From Akebia trifoliata (taxonomy: Eukaryota; Streptophyta; Magnoliopsida; Ranunculales; Lardizabalaceae): DNA of 64,000 nt. Shown here piece by piece: positions 45,425 through 58,472 of this stretch. How positions within the stretch are numbered: the first letter of the stretch is position 1; each line of letters opens with the position of its first letter. The notes under the pieces are model-generated. The model was not told the DNA's origin and did not search any database. It worked only from the letters and a program-made list of their open reading frames with translations. The DNA is taken from assembly GCA_017979445.1 (NCBI GenBank), contig CM030711.1, forward strand, positions 41,835,560 through 41,899,559, written 5' to 3'. A program made the translations under genes and the position numbers.

Positions 45425-48400
45425 TTTTTCTGTTCTGCTCGTCTCCTCTGCAACAACAACAAATCGAACCCTAAACAGAAATTATTTTGAAAAACCCTCC
45501 TCTATTCTCCTTCTCCTCTCTTATTCTCTCATTTGGGACGAACCCTAGTCATATTCTCTCGAACGAACTGGAGCAAACCAAACTCTAAGAGGTGAGTTCG
45601 AAAAATTGAAATTTGAACGTCGTAAACCCTTGTATTTGGTTCACATCATTAATTATCTTTCTTTCACACTATTTGGTTTTTCCTTTTTGTTGTGAGATTT
45701 GAAGAACCTGCATTTATTGCTGTAAAAATCTTGTTTTGGGAGGCAAAACCTTCGGGTTTTTTTTTAATATCATGGTCTGTGTGTTCTTATTTTTCCTGTA
45801 AAAAATTGTTTTTTTTTTTTCTTTTCTTTCTAATTAGGTTCCATGGATAAGCCCTTTTTTCATTTTTGTGAATATTTAAGATATCTTCTTGTTTTTAATA
45901 AAAATGATTTTAATACCCTCATCACCTCGTTGACCAATTGATCTTCTAACACTAGGTGGACTGTGTTTGTGTTAGGTTTAACCAATCCATCCTTCCATCT
46001 CTGAGCTATAATAGAACAGAAGTATGAGAATTCTTGGAGTGTGTTTCTTGCCTTCAAAGATAAATGGGTTTCATCCCAGCTTATCATAATTAAAATGAGA
46101 AGCTCAACATAGTTTAAATGTAGAGCCATTGAAGACAACACTTCCATTCATTATTTTTCTTTGTAACTTTACTTTCTTCCAAGTTGTAGCTCTGCTATTC
46201 CTCTCATAAACAGAGGGAGCTGCATCAGAAACCACTACAAGTGAAGAACTCAAAGGTTTTGGCTTTTCAATGGAAAAGCTAGTGAAATTTCAGAAACTTC
46301 GGATTAAAAAAATATACCAGTAATGTATGCTTGTAATCATTGAAAACCTTAAACCAGTCTTATGTACACGTATATGCAAATTTGTTATGTATTAACCCAT
46401 GTTAAAAAGAAATAGTTAACAGTGTCTAAGAGAAGACTCACATCCACACCTACTCTTGTATTCCAAGAAATTCATAGTTTTTTCTTGATTTCATTCATTT
46501 AGGTGGCTTCTTGGTGTTGCATGATGATTTTTGTGTTTTTTTTTGACAATTATGTGGAAGATTTTATGTTTTTATACCGATTATTCATATTGGATCTGTT
46601 ATCCACCAAGATTCGATGTGATTTGGATGAGTCTATACATCCAAAACTTGTTCAAATGGATTTGAGTTTTGAAATTCTGATATACAGTGTTAATTTAATG
46701 GGATGGTTCCTGATATGCCATCTGGACTTGTGTTACATACACCTTGGGATATGCTTTTGAACTTCCAACATGTATGTGGTGCTTGTCCAGTATTGAATCT
46801 CAATGCCCTCCAATGATTTTAAAGTAAGAGAGCTCTTTCTATCTTTGTAGATAGTACAATGGAATAGTTTTCTGGAACCATTATACCCAATTCTGTGATC
46901 AATGGGTGATTTACAATCTAGTGTACCTTAATATTTTTAAAATTGTTTCTCAAGACAATGTTGAAGTAGTAATGGTATGGCCGGGTTAATATGAGAAAAA
47001 AAATATTGTTCAATAATGACAATTTAATGTGTTTTTTGAAGAGAGATTGGTTTTTATTATTAATATAGTTCTGAAGTTGTGAAACTTGAAAGTCTATGGC
47101 CCTATTGAACTACTATATTGGATTACATGAGTAATTCATTTGTTTGTGCGCACAAATATGTTCTTGTCATTCCACATTAGTGGATAGCAATCTGGAAAAA
47201 AATATCACATTTTTTTTTTCATGTTTTGGCACAATAAGAAGAGATGGTAAATCACAGTATGGTATGACACCCATATCTAATATTGGCATGTAATCTGTAT
47301 CTATGCTTTTGTGTCAATCATATTGTTTTGAATTAAATTAACTTTCTTTAATGTTTATTTTATGCATAAGATATGGAAGATTGTATAATCATTGAAGGGT
47401 TTTCGTCGAAAGATAAAGGAAAAGAAAAAGAAATGGGTGAGGTAGAAGAGAGTCCGTCGAAGGAAAGAATGGGTGTAGATGATATAATACCGAAGAAAGG
47501 AATGAAGTTCAATTCATGTGACGATGTGTATGTTTTTTATAATTAATATGCTCAAAAAATAGGATTTGGCGCCAAAATTAGAAGCACTTGGCGTGAAGAA
47601 GGAGAAGTGATAAAAGGTATCATGACTTGCATTAAGGAGGGGAAAGTTAATGCAAGACGGGAAAAAGATGGTCATCGAGATTTGAATGCAAAGGAAACAA
47701 AAATGTCATCGAGAGTTGGATGCAAAGCTAGAGTTAATGCAAGACGGGATGTAGATGGTACATCTGGTACATGGCATATAACAAATGTGAATCTTGAACA
47801 TAATCATATAGTTAATTCATCAAATTTGAGATTTTATAGGAGCCATAAAAGATTGGATGATCGAGTGAAAAAACAATTTGAATTGAACGATACGGTCAGG
47901 ATACCAGTATGCAAATCATTTCTTTCATTTGCTACCCGAGCAAGGGGCATCGAGAATTTAACATTCAATGAAAAAGAAGCTAGATATTACGTCGAAAGTG
48001 CAAGACATTTGAGATTTGGTGAAGGCGATGCTGAAGTGATATGCCAGTATTTTATGCGCATGCAAAAACATAATTCAAACTTCTACCATTTGATGGACAT
48101 TGATGGCAAAGGGAATTTAAAGCATGTATTCTGGGCCGATGCAAGATCTAGAGCATCTTATCAATATTTTTGTGATGTTGTTTCATTTGACACGACATAT
48201 TTAACAAGCAAATATGACATGCCATTCGCACTCTTTGTCGGAGTCAATCATCATGTACAATCCATCTTATTGGGGGGTGACTTGCTTTCAAATGAATCAA
48301 TTGAGAGCTATGTATGACTTTTTACAGCTTGGTTCTCATGCATGTCAGGCCGATCACCTAATAATGCAATCATCACCGACCAATGCAAATCTATTCAAGG

Positions 48401-50076
48401 AGCTGTGTCTGAGGTATTTCCTAGGATTCGATATCGTTTGTGTTTATGGCACATAATGAAGAAGGTCCCTGAGAAATTGGGTGATTTCAAAGAACTCGAA
48501 GCAATTATTCGAAAGTTGAAAAAGGTAGTGTATGATTCTTTAAAAGTAGAAGAATTTGAGCAAACATGGGGGGAAATGATTGAAGATTTTGGACTGCAAA
48601 ATAATGAATGGCTTTAGTCTTTATGCGAAATTCGGCATAAATGGGTCCCAATATTTGTAAAATTCCATTTTTGGGGAGGAATGTCCACGACTCAGCACAG
48701 TGAGTATGAATGCCTTTTTTGATAGTTATGTGAATTCGAAGACTTCCCTGAAGCAATTTATTAGTCAATATGAGATTGCATTGGGAAGGAAATATGAAAA
48801 TGAAGCTTTAGCGGATTTTAACTCACTTCATATGGAAAAGGAATTAGTTTCGAATATGCCTATAGAGAAACAATTACGCGTACTTTACACGAGCAACATA
48901 TTTGCAAAATTTCAAGAAGAGGTAAAGAATGTGGCAAATTTTCGATACATACTTTTATCTGAAAACGGGCCTTTTTTAACATGTGAAGTAAAAGAAAGGA
49001 TGACCATTGAGGGGATTAGTGAGCCCATCTTGAAAAAGTTTGAAGTTTGTTTCAATGCAGAAAAAGTAGAGGTGCAATGTATATGTCGTTCATTTGAGTT
49101 TCGAGGTATTTTGTGCAACCATGCAATTTGTGTTCTTGATAATAATGATGTCACAAAGCTTCCATCCCAATATATCATACAACGATGGAGAAAGGACTTC
49201 AAGAGTTTGCATAGCCTCGAACGTTCTCTTGAAGTTGGTGTGTTTGCATGTGCCCCAATAAATCGTTATGATGACATTTATACACATTGTCATGAAATTG
49301 CAGAGATTGGGTCGATGTCAGATATGAAATACAAATTAGCATTGAATGCAATAAAAAAAGTAAAAGATGAGTTGCTTGCTTTCAATGAGGAAAATCCCGA
49401 CAACAACCCAAATGGTAGTATTGACGAAACAAATACTACCAAGATTATTGATCCCATTAAAGTTATGCGTAAAGGTCGGCCACGCGAATTAAGGTTGCAG
49501 TCAACAGTTGAGAAAGTGGGGAATGCCAAAAGGAAAAAGGTTAGTATTTTTTAATATTAAAAGAATTGATAATGGAATCATTGATTAAATTTTTTTTTAA
49601 ATATTTTTAAAACTAAGCTTATGATTTTAAACTTCTATCATAGATACGAAACAACCCAAAGAACAAGTCAAATTCTGTCCATGACACCAACAACAACCAA
49701 CAGGTTAATATTTGGTGTGTTTCTTAGATGTGGGTTTTATCTTAATATAAATTATATTAACCATGGTTTTATATAAATATGGTCTGTACAGCTACCTGTG
49801 GGAGAAGTGAATAACATCAACCAATGTGATGTATCTTTTATCCAACCAAGCATCCAGATTGGGCAACAAGTTAACCCATTCACTGGAACACAAGAAAACA
49901 TAGTAGTGAGTTAAACGGTAGTAAGTACGTATATGTATTCGATACTGATTGTTGGGTCTAATTTATGTTAATGTTTAAACATTTGTAGGAACAGTCCGAA
50001 TCGATTCGTAGCCAGGTTGGGGTGCAATCATCTATCAGTAATCCTCCATATTCTTTTGTACCAATGGGTCACCAAG
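45425..50076 (+). pseudogene. FAR1-related (FRS5-like) gene with three in-frame stops and a frameshift
   Basis: A CT-rich leader exon ends at 45591 (AAGAG/GTGAGT); the coding exon opens with ATG at 47373 and runs to the donor at 49539. Later exons 49644-49703, 49792-49905 and 49989-50076 stay in frame. Domains in order: FAR1 zinc-binding region (GCKARVNARRD...EHNH), MULE-type transposase-like core (FDTTY, then ITDQCKSIQGAV, RLCLWHIMKK) and a SWIM finger (CICRSFEFRGILCNH), then a basic KAKRKK-type tail (MRKGRPREL, AKRKK). FRS proteins are nuclear transcription factors domesticated from Mutator transposases. Breaks: TAA at 47544 where Gln is expected, TGA at 48315 where Trp is expected, TAG at 48615 where Gln is expected, and a 2-base loss near 48695. 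No terminal inverted repeats of an active MULE are seen. Confidence 0.88.
45592..47370 (+). other. Leader intron of the FRS pseudogene
   Basis: About 1.78 kb from GTGAGTTC to ATGCATAAG. A long 5' intron is common in this family. The open frame at 46503-46760 inside it is not a gene. Confidence 0.6.
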
Positions 50077-50234
50077 GTAATAATATTTTCCAGCAACTCA
50101 TGTTCCAAGAGTGGTTGTGCAAAGCGTTAATATTTGTTGTTCATTTGAGCAAACATTTAGTTCAATTCTGTTAGTAACTTTTGGCTAACAAATTTGTCTT
50201 AATTCAGGGAATTGCTAGTCATGAAACGAACATT

Positions 50235-50525
50235 CTGAGGTGGAATTTAAGATCTGAAGATAGATATGCTGACGTCTCCATATGCATCTTTTATAACTTT
50301 TTGAGGTGGAATTTTTTTGTACACAAACATATTTCTGTAGATAGGTATCTTTTTTGTACATGCAAAGATATACAGATGAAATGACATTTTGAGGTGGAAC
50401 TCAAGAAGATCTGAAGATAGATATGTTGGAGTCTCCATATGTATCCTTTATACCTTTTTGAGGTGGAACACTTTTGTAAATAGGTATCTTTCATGTTCAT
50501 GCAAAGAAATACAAATGAAATGAGA
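50235..50525. repeat. Imperfect tandem duplication, about 145-155 bp, two copies
   Basis: Both halves carry TGAGGTGGAA, GATCTGAAGATAGATATG, CTCCATATG and ATAGGTATCTTTC. It lies just behind the last recognisable FRS exon. Confidence 0.75.
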
Positions 50526-50590
50526 TACAAACACATTTTCGACTTTGCAAAAGCATGTATTTGCCTTGACAGATATACTAAAGAGCCTAC

Positions 50591-50782
50591 GTGGATACAA
50601 GCCACATACCAATCGACATTGATACTAAGGAGAGTGATCAATTGAAGAGGCTAGAGGATTCAACGACTCATTTCCCTGGGAACAATGATTTTGGAGCAAT
50701 TAATGATGTGAAAGAACTTGCACGAGATCAATGCATCCAATTGCTCAAATTTCCAAAATTTCAAGTTCATGTACTAGGATGA
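50591..50782 (+). other. Unrecognised short open frame downstream of the FRS pseudogene
   Basis: The frame IPIDIDTKESDQLKRLEDST...CIQLLKFPKFQVHVLG then a stop has protein-like composition and a possible acceptor (CCTTGACAG, 50564-50572) before it. I do not recognise the family; it could be a last exon or chance. Confidence 0.25.
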
Positions 50783-51042
50783 TGCCATACTTACATTGTT
50801 CACAAAAAAAGAATTTTATATAAAATGTATATTCACCATCAATTTCATGCACGAGTTAAGTGATTTTCTACCACATATTCTTTTTATCCACATTAATTTT
50901 CTTGTTCAGTATTTTGGAATCAAGTAAAACAAGAGTTAAATGGAAAAAAGTTTCTTTAAAAAAAAAAAAAAGAACTTTTATTGATGCTAGAGTTGAAATG
51001 TAAAGATGTCTTGTACCTACATAGGTTTAGGTGTTGATTGAT

Positions 51043-51140
51043 TCAGCTGTCAGAATCTGCTGTTAGCTTCTGCTGTCAGAATCTGTTGTCAGAATCTGCT
51101 GTTAGTTTCTGCTGTTAGAATCTGCTGTCAGAATCTGAAA
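51043..51140. repeat. 13-bp tandem repeat, about 7.5 copies
   Basis: Unit TCTGCTGTCAGAA with variants TCTGCTGTTAGCT and TCTGTTGTCAGAA. Single further copies follow to 51200. Confidence 0.85.
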
Positions 51141-51596
51141 TACTGAAAAACTTGCTTGATAGAGTTTTCTAAAAGTGTTGTGTTGTCAGAATCTGATAAT
51201 TATTGCTTGATACAACTTCAAGAATTTACTGTATTATGGTAAAATGACCAAAATACCCTTAAGGTTGATAATGCACTCAGAATGCATTAAAAATTACTAG
51301 AATACCCCTATAAATATATAATTACACTAAATATATATAAATATATTAAAATTATATAAAAATTAAAATAATTATTATTTTAATTTTAAAATGTCTATAA
51401 AAATTATAGAAAAATTTATAATTCTATAGAAATTTCGACAGCATCACATATTAAAAATAGACATAGAGAATTTTCTTAATAAACAAAATAACAGCATGAT
51501 ACGCAATCCAAAATTCACATGATACATAACACATCCACATTACATCGTATATACATAACACATCCACATAACATTTAATTTACATTCTAATATTAT

Positions 51597-51986
51597 TTAA
51601 ACATAATAATCATAGTTAATATAATAAGTAAAACTGAAATTAAAAAAAAACATGAAAAATATACATCTAACAAATGCATACAAAAGATATTTTTCATTCT
51701 TCTTATTTGACTCCGCTACTTTATCTTGAGAAACACTATCATTGATAATGTCAACTTCATCTACCCACAGAACAGACCCTGTATATCTCTATAAATAAAA
51801 ATAACACATGAATTAATATCAATGTCACTAAATATAAGTACGCACCCAACATTAATATCAATACCATATTACCTGCCAAGATGGACACCTATAAAACATC
51901 CTCCCATAATTTTCTTTTGTTTTACCTGTAACTAATGTCATCACTCGACCACATGAACAACATGGTGGATACGTATAGTTTGCCAT
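51597..51986 (-). CDS. Small GRF-type zinc-finger protein (two exons)
   Basis: Exon 1 (51873-51986) starts at an ATG and reads MANYTYPPCCSCGRVMTLVT, GKTKENYGRMFYRCPSWQ; the donor is CAG/GTAATA. Exon 2 (51597-51788, acceptor TTTATAG) starts RYTGSVLWVDEVDIINDSVS and runs to a TAA; total 101 codons. PxCxCG...LxT..T.EN.GRxFYxCP...WxDE is the GRF zinc-finger pattern, which binds single-stranded nucleic acid in several DNA-repair proteins. In the usual form a Cys stands shortly before FxW; here a Ser is found (TGSVLW), which may weaken zinc binding. The end of exon 2 is FMFFFNFSF-like and may be intron read-through. Many small plant GRF proteins have no known function; a transposon-carried fragment is possible. 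Confidence 0.6.
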
Positions 51987-51989
51987 CAA

Positions 51990-54240
51990 TGTTATTCATT
52001 ATACACAAAGACAATAAATAAATAAGTATAGAATTTTGGAAATATACTTAAAAACAGTATAATCTTTATTCCAACATTGTTTAACAGTATTTATAATTAC
52101 AATACAAAATAAAAAAAATAGAATATGAAAATGTATCAATGATTGCCAGTAACCATGACCTTGGTAGCGTTTAACCATGTAACTTTTATTAAGCCATTGT
52201 GAAAAAAAAAAAAAAAAGGAATTTTCCATTGTGTAGTAGATAATATTGATACATGGAGAATCTTCTAACATTGGCTCAAGTATACATGATCTTAGATGAA
52301 GCACTAGAAATTGCTCAAAAGTTGTGGATTACAGAAAACCATTATGCAGCTCTCCTGCAGGTTGGTGTTGTGCAGCCTAACACCTTAATTAAATAAAGCT
52401 ATGTAAAGGTGGTACAAGAAGTTGTGGATTGCAGAGAATCATGGCTACTATTCTTGCTTGATACAGATTTGTAAAGTAGATTTCCATTTATAGAGAAAAA
52501 AAAAAATATGATGTGCGTTTAATAAACACCTGAATCTTGAAAACCATAACCAATCAAGCAACAAGCAACAACATTGAAAATGCATTTCGCAAACTACTAA
52601 CTATAAAGAAATTTATTTAAAGTTGCGGAACTTGCAATACCCCAACATTTGCCACAAAACTCTTATATGTAATATAAAAAAGAACGATAATTTTTTCACT
52701 ACATCATTTCCTTAAATTTGTTTTATCTACAAAATTGGAACATAAATTTTACTCCACTTGTTGAACTCAAAGACTTATTAGCATTTTCATTGGAAGATGA
52801 CTAGTCCTATGACACCCCACACATCTTCCTCCAAGTTATTTGTGTTGTTGTAAGGAAAATCATAAGTTGCATCTCGATCAATATCATTTGTATCAGACGG
52901 AAAATATTTGTAGAGGCAAAAGAAATCAATAATTTACAACCAAAAAAAAGAATCAATATTTTCACAACCTTGGCTCTAGTATAAAAAGAAATTGTTTTTT
53001 GATGAGCAATCATAGCTAATGTGGTGGAAACAATAACCAAAGATATAATAGGTCTCGAATTCTCCTTGCACGTACAAATGTAACACATCAACATCTCTCT
53101 CCCACAAATATAGCAAAACTTGGTCCCACACCAACATGCACACCATTCCACAACCCAAAAAAAAAATTTATATTTAATCTACAACCTAAAGTGTTGTTAT
53201 TATTAATTACAATACGAAGCAAGACTAGGAGCTCAGAGCCCAGAACCTGAAAATTGCATTACAACATGTCAATGAATTGTGTCATACATCTAATGTTAAA
53301 AATGCTCTTGTATCTCTTATGTAGACCAAAATCCTGAAAAAATCAAATCCTAACCCTTTCTTCCACAATCATGCCATTATTCTCTTGCTAGTTTTAAAAA
53401 TGTGATTCCAAATTCCAATAAACTACAAAAAGGTAAAAAATTCACACAACAAAACATATAATGAGATAAAATAAAATAAAAACCATTCATTCTACCACAA
53501 AATCATATGGTTGGTGTGGCCCCATGTTTGTCATCTACTTGAAAATAAACAATAGGTTAGATCATTTATAAGGTCTTTAGTATTGGAATATTTTCTGGAA
53601 TTTTGGTTTAAAATAGGACAAAAGTGATACCCAATCGAGCATGACAGATGCATTAAGAGCTCAAAAAAAAAAAAAAAAAACACCACACAATAATGTGGAT
53701 GGACACTCCTGCGTTTATCTAAATTTTAAAGATTTCACTTCTGGTGCATGCTATGTGGTATGTGTAGGAGGGAAAAACTGTGGCATTCCCAAACGCATTA
53801 GTTAGGATGAGAGCGGATCCTCTGTAGCCCATTTTTCCTGGAGCTCTTGTTCTACTCCACAAAACATCAAATTGAGAAAAAGTAACAACTCAAATCCTTT
53901 TGTACTCATGATTTAGATGACATTTTTTTTTATTAGAAAAATAAAACTTCTTTCCCTCAAATCTTGGATGAAACTGTCTTAAGTGATGTGGCACACCCTC
54001 AATGGTTGACGATGTAAATACAACATCATGCAACTGTTTGTTCAAACTTTATGCATGTCTTCGTAACATATATCCTGATTATACTTATCTCAGGGGTAAG
54101 TCCCAACCAATCGATTTTATGTTTAGATGGTTAAGATCGTGCTTTATTTCTTAAGTCAATGGAGAGAGAAAGAGATAGAATTCATGTCCTGAATGGTCAT
54201 CACTCATAAAAGCTCAACATCTGAACTCCAGAATTATTAT
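51990..54240. other. Unassigned DNA between the GRF gene and copy 4
   Basis: No gene I can support. 52800-53158 (minus) is more protein-like than its surroundings: CWCGTKFCYICGRE recalls a RING2 of RBR ligases, and a second frame reads DTNDIDRDATYDFPYNN, but frames shift between them. Poly-A runs near 52201-52217 and 53666-53681 may mark retroelement tails. Confidence 0.45.
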
Positions 54241-54329
54241 TTTTTTCCCACAACGGTGCTCTCAAACCAACATGACCAAAGGAGGCAAAGTTGACTACTT
54301 GCAACATGGGAACCCTTTATTTGAGTCAT

Positions 54330-54430
54330 GCTGGAGTGACATTAAAATTGACATCGTTTCACACATTGCGGATGTGGAGGTGCGCAAAGAAACAATATTT
54401 ATTTCAGTGTCACGCCAGCATTTTCCTTAT
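54330..54430. mobile_element. MITE fragment downstream of copy 4
   Basis: GGAGTGACATTAAAATTGAC, CACACATTGCGGATGTGGAG and GTGTCACGCCAGCATTTTCC match the arms of 7671-7975; the middle is deleted. Confidence 0.6.
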
Positions 54431-54436
54431 TTTATT
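54431..54436 (-). promoter_or_regulatory. Poly(A) signal of copy 4
   Basis: AATAAA on the minus strand 26 bases past the stop, same place as in copies 0 and 1. Confidence 0.6.
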
Positions 54437-54461
54437 TAAGATAACTAGCACCTACGATGAA

Positions 54462-57400
54462 TCAGAAACTGATAAAACTTTTCTCCTTCAAGCTTTCAAC
54501 TGTTTCCTTGAGGCTCACCACCAGAGGAATGAAATCAATGCCCAAGCCTTTTGCTTTCTCAATGGAAACCTGATATGTTGGAACAAAGGGTTTGTCATCT
54601 GCACACCTGTCATGAACCAAAAATACAGTTGTTAAATGCATTTTCTAAGACTTGGTCAATCATCAATGGGTTCGTTTCAGTTCAGACATCTTAATTTAAT
54701 GGATTGGGTTCATATCTCATAAAATTGCAAAGGTGACGTACAAAGTAGCCCTCATTATTAGTGAGGGAAGTAATTGAGATATGAAATCAAGACTATGAAA
54801 GAGAATGAGTTCACATATAGAAAATGATACAATTTCTCAGAATGTCAAGCATAACATTGGAATTTCCACTAGAAGACTACCATATTTATATTTATTACTA
54901 TAACAAGCTGAATATTGATGTAAATTTGGATATAAGATTTCCAAGTAATTTAAGGGTTAGCTTTAATGTAATGTAATGTAATTATCCCATAACATTGCAG
55001 ATGTGCAAAATAGCCTAAGATTGAGGAGAACCATCATGAATATCCTCTTGCTTTCTCTTTTCTTCTCCCTTTCATTCTTCTTCATTCCTAGCCTAAACTA
55101 TAAAAAAGGTGAAGCAATTTTGAAAGCAACAGAAAGAAAACATGCTCACACATATGTTAGGAACTACCATTTTTTGAAGTACACACATTTCTGGAATATG
55201 ACATTATAATGGGAAGTTCTATTTGCAATGACATTATTTATGGGATTAATTGGTAGGCGAATCTAGATATACTTCAAATGCACTCCAAATACTGTCTTGG
55301 TTTTACTTGTTATTCTAAAGCCCTTGGACTGCAAAATATTTCTCTAGAGTTGTTTATAGGGTCCAATGAAAGTAAATTCATTGAGACTATAGCCGCCAAT
55401 AAAATCATCGCAATGCATTTCATGTCCTTGATCCTATAAAAGGAATCCTTGAGAATAGTCGCTACACACACACACACACACACAAACCACGTTTGCTACA
55501 ATGTGCACCCATAAACACAAACTATTAAATAACATTCCATGGATTATGAATCCTACATTTTCCATGATTGATTTTTCCCAAAGATCGGAAAGATGGATTT
55601 CCAAGATTGATTTTGCCCAAATATTGGATAGAGGCCATGCAAGTGTGTCATATTGTTCTAGCCAGAGTGTGAAGTGTAGATCAAACATAATTACTTCTTC
55701 TTTTGGCATATTAATTTATTTATATATATATATATATATTTAAAGAAATCCTTGCAAATGCTTTGAACTTACTTTTCGGGATGCTGAAGAGCAGGGTAAA
55801 GCTGATACAAAATCTTCCCCAGCTCTGAATAATGAGCAACACTCTCTACTAAACAATATCTTCCACTGGCTGAAGGAATCTCAAATGCCAGAATGTGTGC
55901 ATTGGCAACATCTTTAACATTAACCCATCCAAAAGTTATATTGGGAAATGTATGTGCTCCTGCCACAGATAAAATCTCAGACACATCATATGAATGACAC
56001 ATATCAGAAAATAAAGTTTTCTGTATAATTGACCTTATCTTCTTTCTTTTTGACGAACACAAACACAAATTTGTCAGGAAAAATGTATATGATGAAACAG
56101 TCTGGTAAATATTATTTTAGGTGTTAATCTCGTAAAGTTCAACAGAAGGCCTCATACCACTTATACCTTAACTTCTAGTTCTCAAAATCAGTTATACAGA
56201 ATGGGGAAAAAAAAAGATCTTATAAGGAGTGTAATGCTCACATGTGATGCTGGAAACAGAATTGTGTTACAAATTCTTTTTTCTTTTCCAGATCCCATAT
56301 AGTTGGGTTAAGGCGCTAACAATGGCAAGAATGCAAATGAAGCTGATGTTGGCAAGTAATGAAAATTTTGCAAACGAGTAAATATAAAACTGATTAGAGG
56401 ACGTAATTTATGTTAGTTGAGTATATGTAGATCATCGGTGCTTGAAAGATGTACCCTTTCACTTTGGTTCATATTGATAAGCACTCTTAACTTTATTAAG
56501 TTTCATAAAAAGTTGCGATTCAAAACAAAGATAAGAGAGAGTAACCCCTATTCCTATTCATGGAACACATTTTCGGAAACATATTTTTTCTTGAAACTCA
56601 TACTTTTTGTGGGAGCAGTTAGCTAGAGCTCATTTAGTCAGTAAGATGAAAAATAAGATGATATTCAGGTAGGAGGAAAAGCCATATACATTAACCTTAA
56701 TAACACATCAAACATACCATTTATTAGGTTGAGAATAGCCTCCGCACTTGTATTAAGCGTAGGCTGTAAAAGAGGACCAATCACCATTGCTGGATTTATA
56801 GTAACCATATCGATGTTGTTCTCTTTTGCAAATTTCCAAGCAGCGTCCTCGGCTAAGGTCTTTGAAAGTACATACCAAAGCTGATAGAAACCAAAGAATT
56901 TGTCAATAGCTTATAGAAAAAGTTACTGCTATGTATGCATATTGTTAGAATAGAAACATATTGATAACCAAACAAAAATCAATATAAAAGAAATTATTGC
57001 ATTGCAGGCTTTTAATCCTCTAATAATAAAATGGGCACATGAACCACACCTTTGCTTTCTCACAAAACTCTGGATCAGAAAACCAAGTTTCATCAGTTAC
57101 CACTTCTGGAGTTAGAGGTTTCCCATTGACTACAACTGCTGCCATAGAGGACGTAACAACCACTCTTTTAACAGATGGAGTTTTTGAGCAGGAACCAAGA
57201 ACATTAAGAGTTCCTTTCACAGCAGGTTCAATTAGTTCAGCCTGAAATATGGAGTGGAGATTTATAACAGACAAGGATGCTTTACATGTAGTTAACTTGT
57301 TAACAGGAAAGAAATAAGTGTGCATATGATAAAATAAGAGTGACATTCTGGCAATAGAACACAAAGGAGAAAACTACTTTTAAGATTTTGTCCGCTAAAT

Positions 57401-58431
57401 TCCGTGTCTGTCCAATGTTCATGACATCCTGGGTACTACGTTATTTTGTAGAACAATATTTGCAGCAATAAAAGTACGAAATGGAAGATAATAGGATTTA
57501 CTTCAATATTTAATATTGTGAAATGTAATTGAAGTGAACATATGATAAGCGTGCAGCTTTGTCAACTATATGTGCCTCGGGTAATAAGCAAAAGATCGCA
57601 GTGATAATACTACATATGGATTGATTTAGGTTTTAATTACATTCTGGGTTTGTTACTGTCTTCCCTATTTAGCCATGGTCAATCATGTAAAGGGAGAAAA
57701 TCAGAAGTGGGAAAATTACAAAACACTAGTAAAACCTAAGAAAATACATTGATGTCTACTTTACAAATGGAAACTCAGCCTCAAAAGCAAACAAATTAAT
57801 ATGAACTTTCCAATACTGAAGGTTTTGGTTAAGATAGTCCACAAATATTCCACCAAAAATAATTTTCATCAAGCATGGGATACCCTAGAGAAATACTTCC
57901 ACTTTAGCGTGGCCAGAGACCTCCTTCATGAGGCACTAGAATAATTCTCCATTTTCTAGTGCTTCTGATGCAGCAAGCATGCACAAGTGACACAAAGTTC
58001 ATGTTATTCTGTTTTGCAATGCAAATTCCTAGATTTTCAAAGTCCATCAACTTATAGTCAATTACTTGCAAAACCCTAAATTTGATGCAACATAAATCTG
58101 CATTGTTGAAGTACCAGCCCTCTTTGGATTGCAAACAAACGGTTCGCAAGGAAATTTTGGAGCTGCGCACTTACAATTTCATGAAAATTTGGCATGCACG
58201 ACTTGGAAAAATGGGTGTTCAGGATGTTATAATCAAATCACCGCAAGGATATGCGCATTCAAATTATGGGAACTTGGATCACGCATGGAGTGACAATGAG
58301 AAAATCTGTTTGCAATGGTACGTTCAATGTTACACGGTAAGAACAAGGAAACTAATATGAAGTTAACTCAAGCAAGGAAAATGATATAAAGTTAACCCAT
58401 TTATGTTGATTTGGTCAACCAAAATATTGTT

Positions 58432-58472
<41 letters not shown>

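Noticed and set aside
47373..49554. Autonomous Mutator transposon
   Set aside because: The protein is of the domesticated FAR1/FRS type with a spliced leader and 3' exons, and no long inverted ends or 9-bp duplication were found around it.
52807..53158. Possible RBR-type RING2 remnant (CWCGTKFCYICGRE, minus)
   Set aside because: One short match, frames shift around it and the other RING/IBR cysteines are not seen; too weak to call a gene.
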